Below, one piece after another: positions 16,316 to 24,231 of a stretch of DNA of 64,000 bases. Source of the DNA: an uncultured Flavobacteriaceae bacterium. Its GTDB lineage: Bacteria; Bacteroidota; Bacteroidia; Flavobacteriales; Flavobacteriaceae. Where the stretch lies: NCBI GenBank assembly GCA_943787295.1, contig CALSLW010000001.1, positions 577,501 through 641,500 of the forward strand, given 5' to 3'. The notes below the pieces were generated by a model. The model saw nothing but the letters and a program-made list of their open reading frames with translations. It was not told where the DNA came from and did no database searches. Positions within the stretch are counted from its first letter, which is position 1. Every line of letters begins with the position of its first letter. The translations under genes and the position numbers were made by a program.

Positions 16316-18502
16316 TTAATTCGCTACCTCATTAGTGAATTTAATGCGATAGAGTCTAATCTCCTCTTCGTCATAATCTCCTTCGAACTCTTCAATAGCT
16401 TCTGCGATGGTATCATTCTCTGCCTCCATAAAATATTCATGCAGTTCTTCTTGTTGATCTTCGTCTAAGATTTCATCGATCCAATAATTGATATTCAATT
16501 TTGTTCCCGCAAAGACAATGGTTTCCATTTCATGGATAAACTCTGTCATATTCATTCCTTTTGCAGAGGCAATATCTTCTAGGGGTAATTTTCGATCGAC
16601 ACTTTGGATCATATATAATTTTAATCCAGAATTTGCCCCAGTACTTTTTACCACCAAATCATCTGGGCGAGCGATATTATTATCCTCCACATATTTTTTG
16701 ATCAGATTGATAAAAATAGGGCCGTATTTTTTAGCCTTTCCTTCTCCTACTCCGTGGATATTGATCATTTCTTCGATGGTAATAGGATACTTTAAAGTCA
16801 TGTCATTGATGGAGTTTTCTTGAAAAACAGTGTATGGGGGCACCTCATTTTTATCGGCAACTTGCTTGCGCAATTTTACCAATAAATTTTTCAATGGTAG
16901 ATCATTAACGGTATCTCTCACTCCAGTAAAAGCAGGTTTCGCTTTCTCTGTATAGGCATGGTCTTCTGTCATTAAAAACGATAGGGGTTTAGATTGAAAA
17001 GCAACACCGGCAGTTGTTCTTTTAATCACCCCGTAGGTTTCAATTTCTTTTTTTAAATATCCAGCGACATTTGCCTGCCTGATAAGAGCCATCCAATAAG
17101 GTTCATTTTTATGCTTTCCTTGACCAAAGATGGGTAACTTCGCACTATTATGACTATTAATAATAGCGTTTTGTTGTCCAATCAAGGTCTTAACAAGCTC
17201 GCGGGCCTTAAACTGCTCTCTTGTTTGCTCAATTGTTGTAAGTAATAATTGTAACTCTTCTTTTGCTTCAACTTTAGTTTTGGGATAACGCATATTGTCA
17301 TCCATCTTATTAGGGTCGCCTTTTTCAACATCAAAATACTCCCCAAAATAATGCAAGATAAACTTCCTTCTAGAAATAGAGGTCTCTGCATAAGCCACCA
17401 TTTCATTCAATAAAGCAATCCCAATTTCTTGCTCTGCAACGGGTTTACCCGACATAAACTTTTCAAGCTTTTCAATGTCTTTGTAGGCATAAAAAGCTAG
17501 ACAATAGCCTTCGCCGCCGTCTCGACCTGCTCTTCCGGTTTCTTGATAATAACTTTCGATACTTTTTGGAATGTCGTGATGAATTACAAAACGGACATCT
17601 GGCTTGTCAATTCCCATCCCAAAAGCAATCGTTGCCACGACTACATCACATTCTTCTTTTAAAAAGGCATCTTGATTATTCGCTCTAGTTTTTGCGTCTA
17701 AACCTGCGTGATATGGAATCGCATTAATATCGTTTACTTGAAGTATCTGAGCTAATTCTTCAACTTTCTTTCTTGACAAACAATAAATAATCCCTGACTT
17801 GCCCTTTCGCTCTTTGATAAATTTGATGATCTCTGTTTCTACTTGGCTCGTTTTTGAACGAACCTCATAATAAAGGTTAGGGCGATTAAAGGAAGACTTA
17901 AAAATTTTAGCCTCTGTAATTTTCAGGTTTTTCATGATATCTTCTTGCACCTTTGGGGTGGCCGTTGCCGTTAGGGCAATCACCGGAAGATCTTGATCAA
18001 TCTGTTGTAACATATGACGCAAATTGCGATAGTCGGGTCTAAAGTCATGTCCCCATTCAGAAATACAATGGGCTTCGTCTACCGCTAAAAAAGAAATTTT
18101 TGATTGCTTTAAAAATTGAAGCGTTTCTTCCTTCGCTAAAGATTCTGGTGCGACGAATAGTAGTTTTGTGATCCCGCTACGGATATCTTTTTTTACTTGT
18201 TCAGTTGCAGTTTTTGTCAAAGAAGAATTTAAAACATGCGCAATTCCATCTTTTTGGGAAATCCCCCGAATAGCGTCAACTTGATTTTTCATCAAGGCGA
18301 TTAATGGAGATACCACTATGGCAGTTCCTTCAGATATAAGTGCAGGAAGTTGATAACAAAGAGACTTGCCCCCCCCGGTAGGCATAATTACAAAGGTGTT
18401 CTTTTTTGCTAAGACGTTTTTTATAACTTCTTCCTGTAATCCTTTGAAAGAGGAAAAACCAAATAATTTTTTTAATTCTTCTGTTAATTGCAATGAAGAC
18501 AT
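16316..18502 (-). CDS. recQ: ATP-dependent DNA helicase RecQ
   Basis: A 3'-5' DNA helicase in recombination and fork repair, 728 residues. Superfamily 2 core at residues 1-340: Walker A TGGGKS (42-47), DEAH box (142-145), GRAGRDG in motif VI. A RQC region (about 360-500) and an HRDC region (about 525-600: PPYTVFQENSINDM, HGVGEGKAKKYG) follow, then an acidic tail. The four RQC zinc cysteines are absent: ETSISRRKF has Ser where Cys is usual (residue 377), and 391-405 (GDPNKMDDNM) lacks the CxxC-type cluster. So the zinc subdomain is either metal-free or lost. Monocistronic, minus strand. Confidence 0.93.
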   Translation of the reverse strand: MSSLQLTEELKKLFGFSSFKGLQEEVIKNVLAKKNTFVIMPTGGGKSLCYQLPALISEGTAIVVSPLIALMKNQVDAIRGISQKDGIAHVLNSSLTKTATEQVKKDIRSGITKLLFVAPESLAKEETLQFLKQSKISFLAVDEAHCISEWGHDFRPDYRNLRHMLQQIDQDLPVIALTATATPKVQEDIMKNLKITEAKIFKSSFNRPNLYYEVRSKTSQVETEIIKFIKERKGKSGIIYCLSRKKVEELAQILQVNDINAIPYHAGLDAKTRANNQDAFLKEECDVVVATIAFGMGIDKPDVRFVIHHDIPKSIESYYQETGRAGRDGGEGYCLAFYAYKDIEKLEKFMSGKPVAEQEIGIALLNEMVAYAETSISRRKFILHYFGEYFDVEKGDPNKMDDNMRYPKTKVEAKEELQLLLTTIEQTREQFKARELVKTLIGQQNAIINSHNSAKLPIFGQGKHKNEPYWMALIRQANVAGYLKKEIETYGVIKRTTAGVAFQSKPLSFLMTEDHAYTEKAKPAFTGVRDTVNDLPLKNLLVKLRKQVADKNEVPPYTVFQENSINDMTLKYPITIEEMINIHGVGEGKAKKYGPIFINLIKKYVEDNNIARPDDLVVKSTGANSGLKLYMIQSVDRKLPLEDIASAKGMNMTEFIHEMETIVFAGTKLNINYWIDEILDEDQQEELHEYFMEAENDTIAEAIEEFEGDYDEEEIRLYRIKFTNEVAN

Positions 18503-18524
18503 GAATGCTTTAAATCAAATACTT

Positions 18525-18532
18525 TAAATTTG
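18525..18532 (+). promoter_or_regulatory. -7 promoter box upstream of the kdsD remnant and tatC
   Basis: TAAATTTG is a perfect TAnnTTTG. Transcription would start near 18539, giving a leader of about 90 nt before the ATG at 18630 and driving the tatC-AhpD-lptB operon. Confidence 0.45.
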
Positions 18533-18629
18533 TAGCTTAAATATAATACTTACAAAAGAATTTTCCCTTATTAACTCAATTGAATTGTTACATAAACTTA
18601 AAATTTTTGGAGTAATAAAATCAAGACTT

Positions 18630-18809
18630 ATGTTTAATGCAAAAGATATCATGAATTCTACTACTACATTATTGGAAGACTCATTTGTTATCAAAGCATT
18701 ACATATTTTTAAAGAAAATTCCATTGTGCATGTTTTTGCAGAAACAGTGGGACACTACAAAAGCATTGTCAATAGTTTAGACATAATTAAAGAAGGAATA
18801 AGCGAATGA
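18630..18809 (+). CDS. remnant of kdsD: isolated C-terminal CBS domain
   Basis: A 59-codon gene whose product resembles only the last CBS domain of KdsD/KpsF, the arabinose-5-phosphate isomerase for Kdo synthesis. The signs are AKDIMNS at the start, ALHIFKENSI in the middle, and VNSLDIIKEGI at the end, where KdsD proteins have VxxLHDLIKEGI. The SIS isomerase domain and first CBS are missing. Its stop overlaps the tatC start (ATGA), and kdsD is commonly the gene before tatC in flavobacteria, so I read this as a truncated remnant. The frame stays open, without homology I can see, back to 18528. It could instead be a real small CBS protein kept for coupling to tatC. Confidence 0.6.
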   Translation: MFNAKDIMNSTTTLLEDSFVIKALHIFKENSIVHVFAETVGHYKSIVNSLDIIKEGISE

Positions 18810-19615
18810 TCCAAGAAAACGAAATGTCTTTTCTAGAGCACCTAGAAGCACTGCGATGGCATTTAATCCGCGCCTCACTAGCTGTTGTCATTATAGGCTT
18901 TGGTGCATTTCTCGCCAAGGATTTCATCTTTGACACCCTTATCTTCGGGCCAAAAAAAGCAGACTTTTTTACCTATGAACTTTTCTGTAATATCTCAAAA
19001 ATGATGGGGCAAGGCACCAGTTTTTGCATTGAAGAGCTCCCTTTTAGAATCCAAAGTCGTGCGGTATCAGGGCAATTTTCTGCCCATTTGTGGACCTCTA
19101 TTACTGCTGGATTTATTTTGGCTTTCCCATATATATTAATGGAATTTTGGCGCTTTATTAGCCCTGGGCTTCACGCTCATGAAAAAAGAAATGCAAGAGG
19201 CTTTATCTTTATTGCTTCCTTCTTATTCTTCATAGGCGTCCTCTTTGGATACTATATTGTTACTCCGCTATCCATCAACTTTTTAGGAAGTTACACGGTA
19301 AGCAACGAAGTCTTTAATGATTTTGACTTAGACAGTTACATCAGTTTATTAAGGGCCGCTGTCTTGTCATCGGGCTTTATTTTTGAATTACCCATCTTAA
19401 TGTATTTCTTTACTAAAATAGGACTTGTCACGCCAGACTTTTTAAGAAACAATAGGAAATTTGCGATTGTAATTGTGTTGAGTATTTCTGCCATTATAAC
19501 ACCGCCAGATATTGCGAGTCAAATTATCGTAACCATTCCTATACTTATATTATATGAGGTAAGTATCTTTATCTCTAAAATCGTATACAAAAGACAACAA
19601 AAAGCAAATGAGTAA
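18806..19615 (+). CDS. tatC: twin-arginine translocase subunit TatC
   Basis: The receptor subunit of the Tat system, which exports folded proteins with RR signal peptides. 269 residues, six membrane helices. Signatures: MSFLEHLEALRWHLIRA at the N-terminus (the SFxxHLxELRxR motif), LFIPSFILGV-like helix regions, and FELPILMYFFTKIGLV with the conserved Glu in a membrane helix. Start 18806 overlaps the preceding stop by 4 nt; an internal ATG at 18824 would give MSFLEHLE directly and is also possible. The next gene overlaps by 8 nt. tatA is not in the window. Confidence 0.95.
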   Translation: MIQENEMSFLEHLEALRWHLIRASLAVVIIGFGAFLAKDFIFDTLIFGPKKADFFTYELFCNISKMMGQGTSFCIEELPFRIQSRAVSGQFSAHLWTSITAGFILAFPYILMEFWRFISPGLHAHEKRNARGFIFIASFLFFIGVLFGYYIVTPLSINFLGSYTVSNEVFNDFDLDSYISLLRAAVLSSGFIFELPILMYFFTKIGLVTPDFLRNNRKFAIVIVLSISAIITPPDIASQIIVTIPILILYEVSIFISKIVYKRQQKANE

Positions 19616-19958
19616 GCTTGTAGAAGAATTTAATGCCTATCGTTCAAAAATGAACGATAAGTTACTGGATGAGAATTCAAAAATCATCAAAAGAATTTTC
19701 AATCTTGATGCAAATGCTTACCAAGCAGGAACACTCGACAGCACTACAAAAGAATTGTTGGGGCTAGTTGCCTCTACTGTATTGAGATGTGATGATTGTG
19801 TGCGATATCACTTAGAAGAATGCTACAAAAATAAGGTGCCCAAATCTGCTGTACTAGAGAGCCTCGAAATTGCCACTTTAGTGGGAGGAACAATTGTAGT
19901 TCCACACTTAAGACGTGCTTTTGAATATTGGGAAGCATTAGAACAAAACGAAGATTAA
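19608..19958 (+). CDS. carboxymuconolactone decarboxylase/AhpD-like protein
   Basis: A 116-residue all-helical protein of the AhpD superfamily. CDDCVRYHLEECYKNK holds the CxxC with downstream His (residues about 64-71), the redox-active arrangement of AhpD. LVGGTIVVPHLRRAFE follows. It lies between tatC and lptB, overlapping tatC by 8 nt and followed by lptB after 1 nt; this order is common in flavobacteria. Likely a small thiol-dependent peroxidase or reductase; the real substrate is unknown. Confidence 0.88.
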   Translation: MSKLVEEFNAYRSKMNDKLLDENSKIIKRIFNLDANAYQAGTLDSTTKELLGLVASTVLRCDDCVRYHLEECYKNKVPKSAVLESLEIATLVGGTIVVPHLRRAFEYWEALEQNED

Positions 19959-19959
19959 A

Positions 19960-20700
19960 ATGAAACTAAAAGCACTATCCATAGAAAAATCTTACCGAGG
20001 TAGGAAAGTAGTAAGCGGAATTTCTCTTGAAGTAAATCAGGGAGAAATCGTAGGGCTTCTAGGGCCTAACGGTGCCGGAAAAACCACTTCGTTTTATATG
20101 ATCGTTGGCTTAGTTAAGCCTAACGGCGGAAAAATATATCTCGATGAGACAGAAATCACTTCCTACCCTATGTACCAGAGGGCCCAAAACGGAATTGGCT
20201 ATCTCGCACAAGAAGCTTCTGTCTTTAGAAAATTAAGTGTAGAAGACAATATCTTAAGTGTGCTTCAACTCACTTCACTTTCTAAAGAACAACAAATTCA
20301 AAAGATGGAAGATCTTTTAGAAGAATTTGGTTTAAATCACATTAGAAAAAACAGAGGAGATCTATTATCTGGAGGAGAACGCAGAAGAACAGAAATTGCG
20401 CGTGCCCTAGCGACAGACCCAAAGTTTGTATTATTAGACGAGCCTTTTGCTGGGGTAGACCCAGTTGCGGTAGAAGACATTCAACGTATTGTTGCTCATT
20501 TAAAAAATAAAAATATTGGGATCTTAATAACAGACCACAATGTTCAAGAAACCCTTGCCATTACAGATAAAACCTATTTGATGTTTGAAGGGGAAATTCT
20601 AAAAGCTGGCGCTCCAGAAGAATTAGCCCAAGACGAAATGGTAAGGAAAGTTTACTTAGGTCAGAACTTTGAATTGCGCAAAAAGAAAATCAAATTTTAA
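19960..20700 (+). CDS. lptB: LPS export ABC transporter ATPase LptB
   Basis: The cytoplasmic ATPase powering LptB2FG, which extracts LPS from the inner membrane. 246 residues. Walker A GPNGAGKTTSFY (residues about 35-46), Q-loop GYLAQEASVFRKL (typical of LptB), signature LSGGERRRTEIARAL, Walker B FVLLDEPFAGVDP, and H-switch ITDHNV. It begins 1 nt after the AhpD-like gene, so it is in the tatC operon. The last 11 nt overlap the convergent pssA gene. Its presence argues for an LPS-type outer membrane, even though the kdsD next door is reduced. Confidence 0.96.
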   Translation: MKLKALSIEKSYRGRKVVSGISLEVNQGEIVGLLGPNGAGKTTSFYMIVGLVKPNGGKIYLDETEITSYPMYQRAQNGIGYLAQEASVFRKLSVEDNILSVLQLTSLSKEQQIQKMEDLLEEFGLNHIRKNRGDLLSGGERRRTEIARALATDPKFVLLDEPFAGVDPVAVEDIQRIVAHLKNKNIGILITDHNVQETLAITDKTYLMFEGEILKAGAPEELAQDEMVRKVYLGQNFELRKKKIKF

Positions 20701-21433
20701 AGAGGTACTTGATCGAACTCAAAACGACATAAAGTATAATTGTACCTGATATTGCTGCTAGACCGTATAATAAAAACATAAGTGTCGCCCCAATAAGCAA
20801 TAAGACAGGGAACAAAAAAGAAAGCATGCCCTCATTGGTCTTAAGAGAGAACATTTTCCAGTGTATATTCATCAAAAAGATCGATAGAGTACAACAGATC
20901 ATCAAACTAATTGGATTCATCAAATAAGCTTTGAAGACCACTAGATTAGGATGCTGAAAGACAAATGGTAAACCCATAATCAAAATAGCATTAGCTGGAG
21001 CCGGTATCCCTTTAAAATAAGATAATTTTTCTTCTAACAGATTAAACCTTGATAACCTAAACGCTGCTCCTAACGTAATAGTAAATCCTATTAAAGCAAG
21101 AGGAGCAAAAGAAAGTACAATTGAAATATCTGAAGAAATATTTAAGGTGTAATCATTGATTTTTACGCCAGAGAGTAAAAACAGTTGATACATAAGTGCC
21201 CCAGGAGCAACCCCACTTGTAATCAAATCTGCCATAGAGTCTAACTGAACCCCTAATTCGCTTTCAACGCCTAGTAGTCGAGCAAAGAAACCGTCAAAAA
21301 AATCAAAAAAAACACCCAATAATACGAACAATAAGGCCGCGTTAAATTGATGTGAAAAAGCAAAATAAACCGCTAAACAACCTGCTATCAAATTTAAAGA
21401 GGTGAAAATATGCGGGATAGATTTTTTAATCAT
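20690..21433 (-). CDS. pssA: CDP-diacylglycerol-serine O-phosphatidyltransferase
   Basis: An integral membrane CDP-alcohol phosphatidyltransferase, 247 residues, making phosphatidylserine, the precursor of phosphatidylethanolamine. The family motif DG(x2)AR(x8)G(x3)D(x3)D is complete in DGFFARLLG...LGVQLDSMADL (residues about 47-70), followed by ITSGVAPGAL, typical of the class II serine enzymes. About seven membrane helices follow. Monocistronic, convergent with lptB (11-nt overlap) and divergent from lnt. Confidence 0.9.
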   Translation of the reverse strand: MIKKSIPHIFTSLNLIAGCLAVYFAFSHQFNAALLFVLLGVFFDFFDGFFARLLGVESELGVQLDSMADLITSGVAPGALMYQLFLLSGVKINDYTLNISSDISIVLSFAPLALIGFTITLGAAFRLSRFNLLEEKLSYFKGIPAPANAILIMGLPFVFQHPNLVVFKAYLMNPISLMICCTLSIFLMNIHWKMFSLKTNEGMLSFLFPVLLLIGATLMFLLYGLAAISGTIILYVVLSSIKYLFKI

Positions 21434-21536
21434 AAAATATATTTAAATGCAAATTACAATTTTTATACGGTCTTAATACACCCATCCAAACTACTTTTTT
21501 ACTTTCTTTGTGTGGTTGCTCGAAATTAGTTTTCAT

Positions 21537-23144
21537 ATGAAAAAAGAATTGAAGTTATCTCTTATAAGCGGTCTTTTAATGGCGCTGGCATGGCCTACTT
21601 ATGGACTTTCATTTTTGGCATTTTTTGGGATAACCCCACTTCTTTATCTGGTCGAACTAATCAATAAAGGGCAATACAAAAGAAAAGCATGGAGTGTTTT
21701 TGGATACAGCTATTTAGCCTTTTTCATTTGGAACATAATTACCACCTGGTGGATTTATAATTCTACTGGATTTGGTGCTGCTTTTGCGATACTTTGCAAC
21801 AGTAGTTTTTATGCCATCATCTTTACCATTCACCGCTGGTCGTTAACAAGACTGCCACAAAAAACAAGTTATCTGTTTTTGATTTCCTTTTGGATGACAT
21901 TTGAAAAGTTTCATCTCAACTGGGATTTTTCATGGCCCTGGCTAAATCTAGGAAATGTCTTTTCAGAAAGTATTTATTGGATCCAATGGTATGAATATAC
22001 TGGAGCCTTCGGCGGCACGCTTTGGGTGCTTCTAGTGAACTTTATCGGTTTAAAATACTTACGTAACTACTTTGGTGGAACACCATTAAAAAATGTGTTA
22101 AAAGCCTATATCCCTCAACTTTTATGGATCGCTATTCCCATTGTTATATCAATGGTGATTTATCTTAGCACAACTGAAAGTGAAAAAAGCACTAAGGTGG
22201 TTGTACTACAACCAAATCTCGATCCTTATCAAGAAAAATATCAGTATACTAACCCACAACTACTTCAACTAACTAAAGAAAGTACTGCAGGTCAGTTAGA
22301 CGAGACCGTTGACTTTTTACTTACGCCAGAAGGCTACTTTGATGAAGGCTATGGTCTAAATCTATCAAACTATAATCGAAGTTCGTTTTATCAAGACATT
22401 AAAAAATTTACTGCGCAATATCCTACCCTATCTCTCGTAACTGGCGCACAAAGTATTCGCCTGTACCCTAGAAGCAAGACTGCACCCTCTGTAACAGCTA
22501 ACAGATTAAACAATGGAGCTTGGTATGACGTCTACAATTCTGTCTTCCATTTTGAAGATGAACTAGAAGATGCTTATTACCATAAATCAAAACTTGTAGT
22601 TGGGGTGGAATACATGCCGTATAAAAAATATCTAGAACCAATTTTCGGGGAATTCTTACTTGATTTTGGTGGGACAATTGCTACCCGTGGAGTGCAAAAA
22701 AGCAGAACAGTCTTTACAAATAAGGCGGGGATTAAAACCGCTCCTATCGTCTGTTATGAATCTATTTATGGGGCTTATGTGACAGAATATGTTCGCAATA
22801 GCGCCCAGTTTTTAAGCATCATAACAAACGATGCCTGGTGGGGCAACACACAAGGTCATCAACAACTCTTTAGTTATGCAAGACTTAGAGCGATTGAAAA
22901 CAGAAGAGCCATTGCACGTTCTGCCAATACTGGGATTTCTGGGTTCATCAATACTAAAGGAGAAGTACTACAAACCTTAGGCTATGAGCAAAGAGGGTCT
23001 TTAAGTGGGATCATTCCGCTGAATAGCAAATTAACCTTCTACAGCATTTATGGCGACTATTTAGCCCGCTGGTCAATCTTCTTATTTGGTTTGTTCTTCT
23101 TAATCGCCTTAAGCGGTCGCTTAAAAGAAAAAGCAGCATTTTAA
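21537..23144 (+). CDS. lnt: apolipoprotein N-acyltransferase
   Basis: The last step of lipoprotein maturation: it adds the third acyl chain to the N-terminal Cys. 535 residues from ATG 21537. The N-terminal half has about six membrane helices; the C-terminal nitrilase-fold domain carries the catalytic triad: Glu265 in LTPEGYFDEG, Lys near 352 in HKSKLVVGVEYMP, and Cys406 in APIVCYESIYG. A final helix ends the protein. The frame could open at a GTG at 21510, but MKKELKLSLIS gives the proper membrane start. Several predicted lipoproteins in this window would be substrates. Confidence 0.95.
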   Translation: MKKELKLSLISGLLMALAWPTYGLSFLAFFGITPLLYLVELINKGQYKRKAWSVFGYSYLAFFIWNIITTWWIYNSTGFGAAFAILCNSSFYAIIFTIHRWSLTRLPQKTSYLFLISFWMTFEKFHLNWDFSWPWLNLGNVFSESIYWIQWYEYTGAFGGTLWVLLVNFIGLKYLRNYFGGTPLKNVLKAYIPQLLWIAIPIVISMVIYLSTTESEKSTKVVVLQPNLDPYQEKYQYTNPQLLQLTKESTAGQLDETVDFLLTPEGYFDEGYGLNLSNYNRSSFYQDIKKFTAQYPTLSLVTGAQSIRLYPRSKTAPSVTANRLNNGAWYDVYNSVFHFEDELEDAYYHKSKLVVGVEYMPYKKYLEPIFGEFLLDFGGTIATRGVQKSRTVFTNKAGIKTAPIVCYESIYGAYVTEYVRNSAQFLSIITNDAWWGNTQGHQQLFSYARLRAIENRRAIARSANTGISGFINTKGEVLQTLGYEQRGSLSGIIPLNSKLTFYSIYGDYLARWSIFLFGLFFLIALSGRLKEKAAF

Positions 23145-23190
23145 GAGAATTTAATCCTTCCCTAAAACAAATTACTGTAATTTTACATTA

Positions 23191-23364
23191 ATGAAACAGT
23201 CCATTGTTTTAATCTTAGGGCTTTTAATGGGATATTTTCTCATCAAGAAATTATTGTTCGCTCCCCCTAAAAAGAAAAATAAACAAGGATTTAGAAAGAG
23301 ATATGAAGCGCGAAAAAAAGAAAAATTAAATGCTAGAGATGAAAGTTTACACCAAGACGGGTGA
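23191..23364 (+). CDS. small single-helix membrane protein, Lys-rich tail
   Basis: A 57-codon reading frame, not recognised as a named family. MKQSIVLILGLLMGYFLIKKLL forms one membrane helix, then a strongly basic tail (about 16 Lys/Arg in residues 27-50) with the cytosolic orientation expected from the positive-inside rule. It lies between lnt and the cobalamin adenosyltransferase gene, whose start at 23339 it overlaps by 26 nt, so coupling is possible. A near-consensus box (TAATTTTA) sits about 10 nt before its ATG. The clean helix-plus-basic-tail layout argues for a real gene, but I cannot confirm conservation. Confidence 0.5.
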   Translation: MKQSIVLILGLLMGYFLIKKLLFAPPKKKNKQGFRKRYEARKKEKLNARDESLHQDG

Positions 23365-23881
23365 TGATGGTACGACGAGTTTATTTTCAGGAAAAAGAGT
23401 ACCAAAGCACGACTTGCGCATAAAGAGTTATGGCACCATCGACGAGCTTAATAGCTGGGTGGGTGCTATTAGAGATCAAGCCGATCCAGAGACTCAAAAA
23501 GAGTTGATCGTCATTCAAAACGATTTAATGACCATAGGCGCTCAATTAGCAAATGATAAAGACGACCTTCCCATCGCTAAAATTGACACCACCCATGTCG
23601 AAGCCCTTGAAAAAAGTATTGATCGAATAACAGATCATCTTCCGCCATTAAAGAATTTTGTGATTCCAGGGGGGCATCCTCAAGTATCAAATACCCATCT
23701 AGCGCGCTGTGTCTGTAGAAGAGCTGAACGCTATATCACTGAACTTAAGGAACTAACAACTGTTGCTTCTGAAATAATTTTCTACATCAATCGCCTTTCT
23801 GATTACTTTTTCACCCTTGCCAGAAAATTCTCTTATGACCTTAACGTAAAAGAAATTAAATGGGAACCTGCTCGAAAATAG
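23339..23881 (+). CDS. ATP:cob(I)alamin adenosyltransferase (PduO type)
   Basis: Transfers the adenosyl group of ATP to cob(I)alamin, giving coenzyme B12. 180 residues, all-helical PduO fold acting as a trimer. The N-terminal ATP loop is YTKTGDDGTTSLFSGKRV; RIKSYGTIDELNSWVG follows; late motifs are CRRAERYI and NRLSDYFFTLAR. All family landmarks are present. The start at 23339 (MKVYTKTGDD) was preferred over an ATG three codons upstream, because family members begin at this point. It overlaps the preceding small reading frame. Confidence 0.94.
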   Translation: MKVYTKTGDDGTTSLFSGKRVPKHDLRIKSYGTIDELNSWVGAIRDQADPETQKELIVIQNDLMTIGAQLANDKDDLPIAKIDTTHVEALEKSIDRITDHLPPLKNFVIPGGHPQVSNTHLARCVCRRAERYITELKELTTVASEIIFYINRLSDYFFTLARKFSYDLNVKEIKWEPARK

Positions 23882-23890
23882 CAAAATAAC

Positions 23891-23920
23891 TTGCGCAGAA
23901 GTTCTAAACATTTATTTTTG
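23891..23920 (+). promoter_or_regulatory. promoter of the DUF2795 gene
   Basis: TTG at 23891-23893, a 19-nt spacer, then TATTTTTG at 23913-23920: an exact match to the Bacteroidetes consensus TTG-N19-TAnnTTTG. The -7 box ends 13 nt before the ATG. Confidence 0.75.
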
Positions 23921-23933
23921 CAAAAAAAAAGTC

Positions 23934-24155
23934 ATGTATTGGACTCTAGAATTAGCTTCTTATTTAAGTGATGCCCCTTGGCCAGCGACTAAAGACGAAT
24001 TAATTGATTTTTCAATTAGAACTGGTGCTCCTCTCGAAGTGGTTGAAAATCTTCAATCCATGGAAGACGAAGGAGACGTATACGAATCCATTGAAGAAAT
24101 CTGGCCTGATTTTCCATCAGACGAAGATTATCTTTGGAACGAAGATGAATATTAA
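23934..24155 (+). CDS. DUF2795 domain-containing small protein
   Basis: A 73-residue acidic protein of the DUF2795 family. MYWTLELASYLSDAPWPATKDELIDFSIRTG is the family core, predicted as a small helical domain (residues 1-50), followed by an acidic tail (ESIEEIWPDFPSDEDYLW). Function unknown; cytoplasmic. It has its own textbook promoter and a terminator right after it, so it is transcribed alone, just before secA. Confidence 0.85.
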   Translation: MYWTLELASYLSDAPWPATKDELIDFSIRTGAPLEVVENLQSMEDEGDVYESIEEIWPDFPSDEDYLWNEDEY

Positions 24156-24167
24156 ACCTCAAAGTTG

Positions 24168-24196
24168 AAAAAGTCTCGTTATGAGGCTTTTTTTTT
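24168..24196 (+). terminator. intrinsic terminator of the DUF2795 gene
   Basis: Stem AAAAAGTCTC (24168-24177) with GAGGCTTTTT (24183-24192), one T-G pair, a 5-nt loop and a T run. Confidence 0.8.
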
Positions 24197-24199
24197 GAT

Positions 24200-24207
24200 T
24201 ACATTTG
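24200..24207 (+). promoter_or_regulatory. -7 promoter box of secA
   Basis: TACATTTG is a perfect TAnnTTTG, directly after the preceding terminator and 24 nt before the secA ATG. No clear -33 TTG. Confidence 0.5.
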
Positions 24208-24231
24208 AGTTTATAATGCCGAAATTTAATT

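Noticed and set aside
18524-18724. 66-codon minus-strand frame opposite the kdsD remnant
   Set aside because: No coding character; it is the antisense shadow of the CBS-like frame, which has the family motifs and the tatC overlap.
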